Origin: Sediminitomix flava
GTDB lineage: Bacteria > Bacteroidota > Bacteroidia > Cytophagales > Flammeovirgaceae
Assembly (NCBI RefSeq): GCF_003149185.1
Contig: NZ_QGDO01000001.1
Span: 124,001-188,000 of the forward strand
Length of the DNA stretch: 64,000 bases
Direction of reading: 5' to 3'
Shown: positions 26,933-35,408 of the stretch, piece by piece
How positions within the stretch are numbered: the first letter of the stretch is position 1
Layout of the letters: each line of letters begins with the position of its first letter
The notes under the pieces: model-generated
The model's input: only the letters and a program-made list of their open reading frames with translations
Database searches by the model: none
What the model was told of the DNA's origin: nothing
Translations under genes and position numbers: made by a program

Positions 26933-28744
26933 TTAAGCTTTTTCAGCTTTCTTTCTTTCGTTCTCATTCAAAATGATTTTACGCATACGAATTGTATTTG
27001 GAGTTACCTCTACGTATTCATCTTTCTGAATATATTCCATACACTCTTCTAGAGAGAATTGTTTCTTAGGAGCAATTTTCACTGCTGCATCTGAAGACTG
27101 CGTACGCATGTTCGTAAGTTTCTTACCTTTCTGTACGTTTACAGTGATATCAGACATACGGTTATGCTCACCAATTACCTGACCTGCATATAAATCTTCT
27201 CCTGGATCAACGAAGAATACACCACGATCTTGTAATTTATCCAAAGAGTAAGGAGTAGCTGGTCCTTGCTCACCTGAGATGATTGAACCATTCACACGGC
27301 CTTGGATATCACCTTTGTAAGGAGCGTATTCCAAGAAACGGTGTGTCATAATTGCCTCACCTTGAGTAGCAGTCAACATATTGTTTCTCAAACCGATCAA
27401 ACCTCTTGAAGGAATCTCGAATTCAAGATGTTGCATATCTCCTTTTGGCTCCATAATCTTCAACTCACCTTTTTTCTGAGTTGCCAATTCGATTACTTTA
27501 CCTGCTGAGTTTTCTGGTACGTCAACTACAAGAAGCTCGACTGGCTCACATCTTTGTCCGTCAATTTCTTTGAAGATTACTTGAGGTTGTCCTACCTGAA
27601 GCTCATAACCTTCACGACGCATTGTTTCGATCAATACAGCCAAGTGAAGGATACCACGACCAAATACCAAGAATTTATCTTCTGTATCAGTCGATTGAAC
27701 TCTCATTGCAAGGTTTTTCTCCAACTCATTGTAAAGACGGTCTCTCAAGTGACGAGAAGTAACGAATTTACCTTCTTTACCAAAGAATGGTGAGTTGTTA
27801 ATTGTGAAAAGCATACTCATTGTAGGCTCATCAATTGCAATACGCTCTAGCGGATCTGGATTATCGAAAGATGTGATTGTATCACCAATTTCGAAATCTT
27901 CAACACCTGTAATCGCACAAATATCTCCACAACGAGCCTCTTCTACTTTACGCTTACCAAGACCTTCGAATGTGTGCACTTCTTTGATTCTAGCTCTTTT
28001 TACTGAACCATCGCTTTTCACGATACCAAGACTAGCACCTTCTTTGATCACACCTCTAGCTACACGACCAATTGCGATACGACCTGTAAACTTAGAGTAA
28101 TCCAAAGACGTGATTTGCATTTGAGGATCACCTTCGATAAATGGTGTTGGAGGAACGATCTTCAAGATATCATCCAACAATGGACGGATACTGTCAGTTG
28201 GGTTCTTCCAGTCATGCCCCATCCAACCTTGCTTAGAAGAACCATAAAGTGTTGGGAATTCCAACTGCTCTTCATCTGCATCAAGGTTAAACATCAAGTC
28301 GAAGATTTCGTCATGTACTTCATCAGGACGACAGTTTGGTTTGTCCACTTTGTTGATCACAACAATTGGCTTCAAACCAAGACTCAAGGCTTTACCCAAA
28401 ACGAAACGAGTTTGAGGCATACAACCTTCAAAAGCATCCACCAAAAGGATTACACCGTCGGCCATTTTCAATACACGCTCTACTTCACCACCGAAATCGG
28501 CGTGACCTGGAGTATCAATGATGTTAATTTTAACATCGTTATAAGTTACTGAGACGTTTTTAGAAAGAATAGTAATTCCTCTTTCTCTTTCCAAGTCATT
28601 ATTATCCAAGATAAGTTCTCCTGTTTCTTGGTTGGCTCTGAAAAGTTCAGCCTCGTGTAAAATCTTGTCTACCAGGGTAGTTTTACCGTGGTCAACGTGA
28701 GCAATAATTGCAATATTCCTTATTTCCATTGTCATGTTTTTCAA
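26933..28744 (-). CDS. typA: Translational GTPase TypA/BipA
   Basis: A 603-residue ribosome-associated GTPase of normal length. The G domain shows G1 AHVDHGKTTL, G2 RERGITI, G3 DTPGHADFGGEVER and G4 NKVDKP; the C-terminal region contains the TypA-type domain with RGLIGLRNNMLTATQGEAIM and the GERLYAG-like DLYAGQVIGEH. It acts in 50S subunit assembly and growth under cold or stress. ATGs at codons 1, 4 and 6 compete (28744, 28735, 28729). Family members usually begin just before the IRNIAIIAHVDHG strand, which favours the inner ones, and the nearby TATCTTTG element would leave almost no leader for the outer ATG. Confidence 0.96.
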   Translation of the reverse strand: MKNMTMEIRNIAIIAHVDHGKTTLVDKILHEAELFRANQETGELILDNNDLERERGITILSKNVSVTYNDVKINIIDTPGHADFGGEVERVLKMADGVILLVDAFEGCMPQTRFVLGKALSLGLKPIVVINKVDKPNCRPDEVHDEIFDLMFNLDADEEQLEFPTLYGSSKQGWMGHDWKNPTDSIRPLLDDILKIVPPTPFIEGDPQMQITSLDYSKFTGRIAIGRVARGVIKEGASLGIVKSDGSVKRARIKEVHTFEGLGKRKVEEARCGDICAITGVEDFEIGDTITSFDNPDPLERIAIDEPTMSMLFTINNSPFFGKEGKFVTSRHLRDRLYNELEKNLAMRVQSTDTEDKFLVFGRGILHLAVLIETMRREGYELQVGQPQVIFKEIDGQRCEPVELLVVDVPENSAGKVIELATQKKGELKIMEPKGDMQHLEFEIPSRGLIGLRNNMLTATQGEAIMTHRFLEYAPYKGDIQGRVNGSIISGEQGPATPYSLDKLQDRGVFFVDPGEDLYAGQVIGEHNRMSDITVNVQKGKKLTNMRTQSSDAAVKIAPKKQFSLEECMEYIQKDEYVEVTPNTIRMRKIILNENERKKAEKA

Positions 28745-29106
28745 ACAAACCGCGCAAAGATATCAAAATAAAAACAAAAAGTGGTATCAATAGATTTGTT
28801 AGTAGCTATATTATTCAAAGTTCTATTTTACACTTATTCAAGGCATTCCAATTTTAGAGCTAAAAAATATCATTACTTTAACCAAAGAGTATTAATATTA
28901 TCTAAGCTGAAATCAATGTTTAGCCACGTTTAAAAACATACATTAAAAAATAGATTATTTTAATGTTAGGCATGAACTAAATAGGCATAAAGAAATATAT
29001 AAAAGGAAGTTTACGCTTTCGTTAAAATTATTTAAAATAAAAAAAGAGCTCTTTCAATTTAGGTTGAAAGAGCTCTTTTCTAATATTTATATCCCTAAAC
29101 TGAGTA
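28745..29106. other. Intergenic region upstream of typA
   Basis: Holds a minus-strand TATCTTTGC (complement of 28754-28762), a good -7-type element only about 10 bases before the outermost typA ATG, and the Fur-gene terminator at its far end. The remaining AT-rich 250 bases show nothing I can name. Confidence 0.45.
29042..29079 (-). terminator. Terminator of the fur operon
   Basis: AAAAGAGCTCTTTCAA (29042-29057) and TTGAAAGAGCTCTTTT (29064-29079) make a 16-base perfect stem; on the minus strand the stem runs into seven Ts, 28 bases after the stop codon. Confidence 0.93.
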
Positions 29107-29595
29107 CTATTCAGCAGGCTTAACTTCTTTTTTTTGTTTGCCTTCACACTCTTCATTATTACATTTCCCATAAAAATGTAAAGAGTGATCTTCGATTGTA
29201 AAGTCATAAAACTCCTCTACCATCTGCTTAATTTTCTCAACTCTTGGATCACAGAATTCGAGAATTTTGTTGCATTCACGGCAAATTAGATGATCATGTT
29301 GTTTAAAACCGTAAGATTTTTCATACAAGGCCAAATTTTTACCGAACTGATGTTTTGTAATAAGCCCACATTCCAAAAGTAAATCTAAGGTATTATAAAC
29401 CGTAGCCCTACTCACTCTGTAGTTCTTATTTTTCATATTGATGTAAAGTGATTCTACATCAAAATGACCACCTCTGTTATAGATTTCCTCCATAATTGCA
29501 AAACGCTCAGGAGTCTTTCTAAGACTGTGTTCTTCAAGATACTTAATGAAGATTTGTTTTATTTCTTCAAACCTATTTTCAGCTTCTGTAGACAT
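29107..29595 (-). CDS. Fur-family metal-responsive repressor
   Basis: A 162-residue Fur/PerR/Zur-type regulator. The winged helix covers about 15-90 (LRKTPERFAIMEEIYNR, the recognition helix in YRVSRATVYNTLDLL) and the dimerisation domain carries HDHLICRECNK and a final KCNNEEC, giving two cysteine pairs for structural zinc. Which metal or peroxide it senses cannot be settled by reading. A lysine-rich tail (KQKKEVKPAE) is added. It is the second gene of an operon, 26 bases after a small exported CxxC protein, and the operon is preceded by a 7-1-7 palindrome of Fur-box geometry, suggesting autoregulation. Confidence 0.92.
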   Translation of the reverse strand: MSTEAENRFEEIKQIFIKYLEEHSLRKTPERFAIMEEIYNRGGHFDVESLYINMKNKNYRVSRATVYNTLDLLLECGLITKHQFGKNLALYEKSYGFKQHDHLICRECNKILEFCDPRVEKIKQMVEEFYDFTIEDHSLHFYGKCNNEECEGKQKKEVKPAE

Positions 29596-29621
29596 ATATC
29601 TGTTCGATTCAATATTCAGTA

Positions 29622-30056
29622 TTAGGGTAAAATAACAGCATCCTCGATTTGATAAATCAAACCCTCACTGCTTCGGTTAATCTTGAAAGTCCCTTTGAAG
29701 GTCACTTTCTCAAGATCATACTTTTCTTTTTTCTGCGGAAAAACGGCCACAACAGATTCTATACCTGCACCACCACAAAAAAAACATGAACTCATAGGAT
29801 ACAATGAAAGTATCAACGAGCCATCTTCAGTATTTAGCGGAAGTAAAAAGCCATTCAATTCAACTTCTTCTCCAGCTAAAGCTTTTACATCTTTTGTAAA
29901 GATAGGTACTTCCAAGTCACTTTTATAAGTAGAACTATAGACATATTCCCAATCTAATTTCAAAAGCTTTTTCCACAATTCTTCATTGTTATCCACTTTT
30001 GCTATTCCATCAATTTGGAATAATAAAAGAAGAAAGATAAGGCTCTTTTTTAACAT
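29622..30056 (-). CDS. Small exported protein with SSCFFCGGAG motif, DUF3299-like
   Basis: A 144-residue protein with an N-terminal signal-like segment (KKSLIFLLLLFQIDGIA). The body contains VKALAGEEVELNGFLLPL, LYPMSSCFFCGGAGIESVVAV and a final beta region. An ELNGFLLPL strand followed by a cysteine pair in this order is like DUF3299-type periplasmic proteins; the CFFC pair could bind a metal or form a disulfide. I do not know its function. Its place directly before a Fur-family regulator, with a palindrome in front of both, links it to metal or redox control. AGGGAG before the ATG is an unusual Shine-Dalgarno-like stretch for this window. Confidence 0.7.
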   Translation of the reverse strand: MLKKSLIFLLLLFQIDGIAKVDNNEELWKKLLKLDWEYVYSSTYKSDLEVPIFTKDVKALAGEEVELNGFLLPLNTEDGSLILSLYPMSSCFFCGGAGIESVVAVFPQKKEKYDLEKVTFKGTFKINRSSEGLIYQIEDAVILP

Positions 30057-30082
30057 ACTCCCTATATAATACAGTTTGTGTA

Positions 30083-30097
30083 CCTCTAAATTAGAGG
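30083..30097. promoter_or_regulatory. 7-1-7 palindrome, candidate Fur-family operator
   Basis: CCTCTAA-A-TTAGAGG is a perfect 7-1-7 inverted repeat, the geometry of Fur, PerR and Zur boxes. It sits between a minus-strand TAAATTTG -7-like element (30111-30104) and the ATG of the CxxC gene at 30056, where a repressor would block initiation. The bases differ from the E. coli and B. subtilis consensus, so regulator identity is inferred from geometry and from the Fur-family gene in the operon. Confidence 0.5.
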
Positions 30098-30242
30098 ATT
30101 GTACAAATTTAAAAAAAAATTATAGGATTATCACCTCTTGGCATTCACTAGAAGTCCTTCTTATGACTTTTTTAAATCATATTAAATAGTATTCTATTTT
30201 GTTTTTTTTCCTCAATCCATTTAAAAGTTCTCTTGTATCCTG

Positions 30243-30250
30243 TATTTTTG
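30243..30250 (+). promoter_or_regulatory. Possible -7 element before the phosphatase gene
   Basis: TATTTTTG fits TAnnTTTG and lies 39 bases before the ATG at 30290, similar to the leader length of mdh. A -33 TTG is not evident at standard spacing. Confidence 0.4.
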
Positions 30251-30289
30251 TGCTATACTTTTTTATTAACAATAGACTAAATTTGTCAG

Positions 30290-30769
30290 ATGGTAAAAGT
30301 CTTATTTGTGTGTCTTGGCAACATCTGCCGATCACCACTTGCAGAGGGAATTTTTAAAAGAATGATTTCTAGAGCGGGCTTGGAAGAAAAAATTGAAGTA
30401 GCCTCTGCTGGAACCGCAAACTACCATGTGGGAGAACTCCCTGACCCGAATATGAGAAGAACAGCCTCAGCACATGGCCTGGAGCTTACATCAATAGGAC
30501 AACAATTGGCTGAAGGTCACTTTAGCGAATATGATTACATCATCCCAATGGATAAAAGTAATCTAAGAAATGTCTTGGATGCTCAACCTAAAGGTACTAA
30601 ACCTGAAATCTTGTTGCTTCGCAATTTTGACAACAAAAAATCGGGTGCAGATGTATTTGATCCTTACGGTATGAACGATGATGGTTTTGAAAAATGTTAC
30701 AAAATCATTGAAGAAAGCTGTCAGAACCTAATGGCCTACCTCATTGTAGAACATAAGTTGAAAGGTTAA
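30290..30769 (+). CDS. Low-molecular-weight protein-tyrosine phosphatase
   Basis: A 159-residue LMW-PTP of normal length. The P-loop VCLGNICRSP gives nucleophile Cys8 and Arg14, and Asp124 in FDPYGMNDDG is the general acid with the usual DPY form. It hydrolyses phosphotyrosine in cytosolic proteins; bacterial members often control exopolysaccharide kinases or arginine phosphorylation, but neither partner is adjacent. The gene stands alone between a possible promoter and its own terminator. Confidence 0.94.
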   Translation: MVKVLFVCLGNICRSPLAEGIFKRMISRAGLEEKIEVASAGTANYHVGELPDPNMRRTASAHGLELTSIGQQLAEGHFSEYDYIIPMDKSNLRNVLDAQPKGTKPEILLLRNFDNKKSGADVFDPYGMNDDGFEKCYKIIEESCQNLMAYLIVEHKLKG

Positions 30770-30791
30770 TTCCTTTTTTATAGAAAAGAAG

Positions 30792-30821
30792 AAAGTCATT
30801 CCTACTTATTGGAATGACTTT
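30792..30821 (+). terminator. Terminator of the LMW-PTP gene
   Basis: AAAGTCATTCC (30792-30802) and GGAATGACTTT (30811-30821) with loop TACTTATT, followed by TTTTTATTTT. Confidence 0.9.
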
Positions 30822-30842
30822 TTTTATTTTCAAATTTGGATT

Positions 30843-30881
30843 AATATGTTAGACTAAACTTCCTACTCAAACTAACATATT
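30843..30881. promoter_or_regulatory. Inverted repeat before the DUF2157 gene
   Basis: AATATGTTAG (30843-30852) and CTAACATATT (30872-30881) are perfect complements separated by 19 bases, ending 34 bases before the ATG. It could be an operator or a leader hairpin; no binding protein is suggested by context. Confidence 0.45.
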
Positions 30882-30915
30882 TTGAAATTCACTTTTTCAC
30901 TGAATCACTTTTTAT

Positions 30916-32205
30916 ATGCAGATAAAAAAAGATATACCCGAGTTATTGGAAGCTGGGGTTATTAATGAAGAAACAGCAACTAGAATTATAGATTACTATA
31001 AGACCAGAGAAAAACCTGCTGAAAATAGAATGCTTGTTGTTTTTGGTATAATCGGAGCTTTACTTGTTGGACTCGGAATTATTCTGATCATTGCACACAA
31101 TTGGGATAATTTGTCTAAACTGACAAAATCAATTATTGCATTCACTCCTTTATTGATCGCTCAAATTCTTTGTGGCTATACAATATTGAAGAAGAAGGAT
31201 AACAAAGCTTGGACTGAGACCTGTTCTACGCTTCTATTTTTTGCAGTTGGAGCTGCCATCTCAATGATATCTCAGATTTATCATATTGAAGGTGATCTTG
31301 ACAGTTTTATTCTTTCATGGATGCTTCTTTGTTTCCCTTTGATCTATGTTATGCCATCATCTGTAGTATCTCTATTCACCTTAATAGGCATCACATACTA
31401 CGGTGCGAGTACAGGTTATTCCAGACACTGGGTAGAAAGCTACTGGTATTATGTTATACTCATCGGGATACTCCCTCATTATTATTTACTTTATAAAAAA
31501 TCTCCTTTAGGAAACTTTACAGCTTTTCATCATTGGTTAATTCCAATTTCATTTATCTGGATCATTCCGTCTTTAGGCAAAGCATATGATGGAATATTTT
31601 TCCCAATTATCTTAATCAGTATTTTAAGTACTTATTTAAGCATAGGTTATTCAGATTATTTCAAACTTCAATCCTTGAAAAGAAATGGCTATCGAGTTTT
31701 GGGTTATTTCGGGAGTTTGATTTTTCTATTTTCTTTTAGTTTTCAAGATGAATGGAACAGAATTAGAAATAATTCCAGCTCAATATCTTCGCTTGCAGAT
31801 TCAATAGATTTTTATCTAGCCTTGTTCACTTTTGGACTAGCAACTCTCCTATTCATTCTGAGAATTAGAACCGTAGGATGGAAAAATATTCAAGTTATAG
31901 AATTCGTCTTTATCATGTTTAGTATTCTATTCTGTTTTACTTTCAATGGTATTTGGCATATGCAATGGATTGTCAGTATCATTATTCTAACCATTGGGAT
32001 ATCTACTATAAAAAGAGGGCAAAGTGAGTCGCAACTTAGTACGCTTAATCTCGGGTTAATCATACTCTCATTGCTTATTTTTTGTAGGTTTATCGATACA
32101 GAAATGAGCTTTGTACTCAGAGGAATTCTTTTTGTGAGTATTGGTGTAGGTTTCTTTATGGGAAATTATTGGTTAATCAAAAAGAGAAAAAGACATGAAA
32201 AATAG
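30916..32205 (+). CDS. DUF2157 multi-pass membrane protein
   Basis: A 429-residue protein. The first 45 residues are soluble and helical (LLEAGVINEETATRIIDYYK, the DUF2157 start), followed by about a dozen hydrophobic segments such as VVFGIIGALLVGLGIILIIAHNW and the QIYHIEGDLDSFILSW loop typical of the family. The function of DUF2157 proteins is not known. The next gene overlaps it by 11 bases and encodes a GDYXXLXY protein; this pairing recurs in bacteria, so both probably work in one membrane complex. Confidence 0.85.
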   Translation: MQIKKDIPELLEAGVINEETATRIIDYYKTREKPAENRMLVVFGIIGALLVGLGIILIIAHNWDNLSKLTKSIIAFTPLLIAQILCGYTILKKKDNKAWTETCSTLLFFAVGAAISMISQIYHIEGDLDSFILSWMLLCFPLIYVMPSSVVSLFTLIGITYYGASTGYSRHWVESYWYYVILIGILPHYYLLYKKSPLGNFTAFHHWLIPISFIWIIPSLGKAYDGIFFPIILISILSTYLSIGYSDYFKLQSLKRNGYRVLGYFGSLIFLFSFSFQDEWNRIRNNSSSISSLADSIDFYLALFTFGLATLLFILRIRTVGWKNIQVIEFVFIMFSILFCFTFNGIWHMQWIVSIIILTIGISTIKRGQSESQLSTLNLGLIILSLLIFCRFIDTEMSFVLRGILFVSIGVGFFMGNYWLIKKRKRHEK

Positions 32206-32758
32206 AACATATATATTCCTCATTTTTCTTCTCGTAGCTCTGATTCAACTATACGCACCTGCGAGTATGATTTTTAGTTCAGAACGTATTTTGTCTGAAG
32301 GGGAAACGATCAAACTTAAACTCAGACCTATTGATCCTACCGATCCTTTCAGAGGAAAGTACATTATTCTGAATTATGAAGATAGAACTTTAGAATCAGA
32401 CTCTGTTTCTGAGTACACCTCAGAGAAGAACGTTTACCTAACTTTTAAACAAGATTCGCTAGGGTATTCTGTTCCATTTCAGTTACATCATGAACTACCT
32501 AATAATCAAGCGGCACTTAAAGTTAATGTATATACTTATTCTTCTGTAAATGAAAAAGAAGAAGTACAAATCAACTACCCTCATGACCGTTTCTATATGG
32601 AAGAATCTAAAGCAAAACCTGCTGAAGATCTTGTCAGAAAAGTATTACAAGAGGATCAGAAAGATTGTTATGTACTTCTGAAAGTATTGGATGGAGAGGG
32701 CGTTATTGAAAACGTTTATATTGGTGACTTACCATTAACTTCAGCATTAGAAGAATAA
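32195..32758 (+). CDS. GDYXXLXY-domain membrane-anchored protein
   Basis: A 187-residue protein with one N-terminal membrane segment (TYIFLIFLLVALIQLYAP) and an outside domain with the family pattern DPTDPFRGKYIILNYED, a G(K/D)YxxLxY match, and a later VYIGDLPL. No enzymatic residues are known for the family. It starts 11 bases inside the DUF2157 gene, so translation is coupled. No terminator is obvious after it. Confidence 0.85.
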   Translation: MKNRTYIFLIFLLVALIQLYAPASMIFSSERILSEGETIKLKLRPIDPTDPFRGKYIILNYEDRTLESDSVSEYTSEKNVYLTFKQDSLGYSVPFQLHHELPNNQAALKVNVYTYSSVNEKEEVQINYPHDRFYMEESKAKPAEDLVRKVLQEDQKDCYVLLKVLDGEGVIENVYIGDLPLTSALEE

Positions 32759-33077
32759 GATAGCCTGAAGTATGAGTATATTCTTTTAGTCTTTGATTGT
32801 TAATTGTATTAATTAGAGGATATAGTCGTTCTTTTTGGGAATGAGGTCTTCATTTTTAGTCTTGATACAAAAAACGAAGCAAAAAAATCAAGCCTCATAA
32901 AAATCGGTCAACCCACATCCAACCCTTCTCCGCTTTTGAGGCTAGCTCCCCGCTTAAGAGAACATTTTTAGATGTTCATGATTTTATCCCAACCCATAAC
33001 TTACGACAAAATATAAAATGAAAGCTAGAGTCAAGATTAGACCCTAGCTTTCATTTTCTTTAATATTATTTTTAATA
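32759..33077. other. Intergenic region with a palindromic repeat-like block
   Basis: Between the convergent GDYXXLXY and SulP genes. CTTGAT (32861-32866) pairs with ATCAAG (32887-32892), and AGCCTCA (32891-32897) with TGAGGCT (32937-32943), inside a block richer in C than its surroundings. No open frame is credible. It may be a small interspersed repeat; I cannot show a second copy in this window. Confidence 0.4.
33015..33057. terminator. Terminator of the SulP gene, probably bidirectional
   Basis: AAAATGAAAGCTAG (33015-33028) and CTAGCTTTCATTTT (33044-33057) form a 14-base stem with A and T flanks, 20 bases after the SulP stop on the minus strand. Confidence 0.85.
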
Positions 33078-34802
33078 CTAATTGACTTCCGTCTGCAGTA
33101 CTATTTCTTTCTGACTTCCTTTTTCCTTACATGTCAAATACTGAATCGCTTTATGAAGGTCTAAGAAGAAATTATCCTCTCCTATTTTTTCTATCAATTG
33201 ATTTTGTTTCAGAATATCTCGAACAGGTCCTACCACATCTGCTAAAACAAGTTCTATTTTTTGTTCCTGTAAAGTATCAATCAATTCCTTCAAACCGATC
33301 AGAGCTGAAGCATCTATATTACTGATTGGACTTGCATCTATAAGTACCTTCTGAATCTGAGGATTATATTCTATTTCTCTGCTTATATAATCCTTGAAAT
33401 ATTGGATATTCACAAAAGTTAGTGGTGCATCCATTCTCAAAATCAAATATTCATTCCACTTTTCTAAATCACGGAAACGTTTGATATTTCTAAAATCATG
33501 ATGTCCTTTTACTCGTCCTAACTTCGCAATATGCGGATAGGCTTGACGGTACAAAAGAATTAAGATGGAAAGAACTATCCCCGATACAATTCCTGGTACC
33601 ATACTAAAATTCAAAGTAATCATGAAAGTAGAAAACAGGAGTACAAACTCAATTTTATTCGTTTTCCATAATTCTTTTGCATAAGCTATATCTATCAAAC
33701 TAGAAATAGCAACCATGATGACAGAGGCTAAAATAGCTTTGGGTAAAAAGTAAAATAGTGGTGTTAGAAACAGCAAAGTAAGCCCTACCAATATTGCACT
33801 TACAATAGATGCTAAGGGAGTATTCGCCCCTCCTTGATAGTTTACTGCTGACCTTGAAAAACCACCTGTAACTGGGTAAGACTGGAATAATGAACCTATT
33901 ACATTTGCCATTCCTAAAGCTATCAACTCTTGATTAGGTCTCACTTTATGATCTTTCTTCTTAGCTTCTATTGCTTTTGAAACTGAGAATGATTCCATAA
34001 ATGCTACAATCGAAATTGTTAATGCTAGAGGTATAACTTCTCCCAATTGACCTAATGAAAAATCGGGTAATATAAACGATGGCAATCCATCAGGAATGTC
34101 TTTTACGATACTCACACCCTTTGCCTCTAAACCCAAAAAGTAAACTGCAAGTGTTCCAAAAATCACAGCCACTAATGCCGCAGGTATAGAAGCACTTATA
34201 CGTTTTACAGATTTGATAATAACGATTCCAAACACACCTATCACTAGTGTCAGAATGTGCGTACCTCCTATATTCTGAATTGCAGAATACAAGATTTCAA
34301 ATACGTTGTTACTTTTCTCAAGACTAATTCCTAACAGGTGCTTTAGTTGATTTAAACCTATAATCAATGCCGCCGCTGAGGTAAAACCACTAATAACAGG
34401 CTTTGCCAAAAGGTTTGTAATAAAACCCATTCTGACTACTCCTAAACCCCACTGAAACAACCCCATAAAGAAACTTAAAAGTATCGCAAAGCTTATATAA
34501 GCCGCCGTTCCTTCGGTTGCTAAAACGGAAACCCCTGCCGCAACTAAGAGCGAGTCCATAGCCACAGGAGCAACAGACAACTTACGTGAAGTACCAAGTA
34601 GTGCATAAATTAACTGAGGGACAATTGAAGCATATAAACCATAAACAGGAGGCAATCCTGCAATCATTGCATAAGCCATACCCTGTGGAATGAGCATAAT
34701 TCCGACAGTAATTCCTGCAGAAATATCCCCACTCAGATATTCTTTTTTATAGCCTCCCAACCATTCCAAAATTGGAAAGCTTCTTGATAATTTCTTGTTC
34801 AT
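33078..34802 (-). CDS. SulP family anion permease with STAS domain
   Basis: A 574-residue SLC26/SulP transporter. The membrane part (about 20-430) begins with the family sequence GYKKEYLSGDISAGITVGIMLIPQGMAYA and contains NVIGSLFQSYPVTGGFSRSAVN. A cytosolic STAS domain follows from about 450 (ILRMDAPLTFVNIQYFKDYI, LIDASPISNIDASALIGL). Family substrates include sulfate, bicarbonate and other anions. Its place behind persulfide dioxygenase and YeeE/YedE genes suggests sulfate or sulfite movement, which is an inference. A hairpin in the 159-base gap after the YeeE half gene means it may be partly separately transcribed. Confidence 0.9.
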   Translation of the reverse strand: MNKKLSRSFPILEWLGGYKKEYLSGDISAGITVGIMLIPQGMAYAMIAGLPPVYGLYASIVPQLIYALLGTSRKLSVAPVAMDSLLVAAGVSVLATEGTAAYISFAILLSFFMGLFQWGLGVVRMGFITNLLAKPVISGFTSAAALIIGLNQLKHLLGISLEKSNNVFEILYSAIQNIGGTHILTLVIGVFGIVIIKSVKRISASIPAALVAVIFGTLAVYFLGLEAKGVSIVKDIPDGLPSFILPDFSLGQLGEVIPLALTISIVAFMESFSVSKAIEAKKKDHKVRPNQELIALGMANVIGSLFQSYPVTGGFSRSAVNYQGGANTPLASIVSAILVGLTLLFLTPLFYFLPKAILASVIMVAISSLIDIAYAKELWKTNKIEFVLLFSTFMITLNFSMVPGIVSGIVLSILILLYRQAYPHIAKLGRVKGHHDFRNIKRFRDLEKWNEYLILRMDAPLTFVNIQYFKDYISREIEYNPQIQKVLIDASPISNIDASALIGLKELIDTLQEQKIELVLADVVGPVRDILKQNQLIEKIGEDNFFLDLHKAIQYLTCKEKGSQKEIVLQTEVN

Positions 34803-34915
34803 CGCAAAATTTTGATAGTTAGAGAAGAGAGAAGTTGGCGTTAATAAATAGTGTGCTCGTGAGATATAAAGTGAGCGATAATAAATCGGTCTAAAGCCGA
34901 ATACAAGCTTAATTT

Positions 34916-34946
34916 ATAGAGGACACCTCGAAAAAATGTCCTCTAT
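34916..34946. terminator. Hairpin between YeeE half gene and SulP gene
   Basis: ATAGAGGACA (34916-34925) and TGTCCTCTAT (34937-34946) form a 10-base stem 15 bases after the stop of the YeeE half gene. The T run is good only on the plus strand, so on the minus strand it may attenuate more than end the transcript. Confidence 0.5.
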
Positions 34947-34961
34947 TTTTCATTGGTAATT

Positions 34962-35384
34962 TTAGTGAGGTAGTTTGTCTCTGACTAAGCCATAAACGAA
35001 AGTTCCTACACTGGCACTGATAATCACTACAGCTAAAGGAAAAACACCCTGCCCTAGCAACACAAACATAGGACCTGGACAAGCTCCTGTCATAGCCCAA
35101 CCCAATCCGAAAATTGTACCACCAAGTATATAACGAGATACAGATTTTGCCTTAGGAACGATTACTATCGGTTCGCCATGAATGTCTTTCAACTTGAAAC
35201 GTTTTATAGCTCCGACCAACAAAACTCCAAGTCCTACAGCCGACCCAATGATACCATACATATGAAATGACTCGAAACGAAACATTTCTTGAATTCGGAA
35301 CCATGACACCGCTTCTGATTTGGTCATGATTATACCGAATAAAATCCCTACTAGAATGAAGCGAAAGCCTACAGATTTATTCAT
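34962..35384 (-). CDS. YeeE/YedE-family half transporter, C-terminal-type (DUF6691-like)
   Basis: A 140-residue membrane protein of about four segments. It carries the family motif AMTGACPGPMFVLLGQG, whose Cys is one of the conserved thiols along the path of YeeE-type thiosulfate carriers. In TsuA/YeeE the two halves are one chain; here they are separate genes 24 bases apart, the common split form beside rhodanese-MBL fusions. It would import thiosulfate or another sulfane sulfur compound with the next gene product. Start at 35384 gives a basic N terminus before helix 1. Confidence 0.87.
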   Translation of the reverse strand: MNKSVGFRFILVGILFGIIMTKSEAVSWFRIQEMFRFESFHMYGIIGSAVGLGVLLVGAIKRFKLKDIHGEPIVIVPKAKSVSRYILGGTIFGLGWAMTGACPGPMFVLLGQGVFPLAVVIISASVGTFVYGLVRDKLPH

Positions 35385-35408
35385 TGTTATTTTAGTCTAG
35401 TTTGTCGT

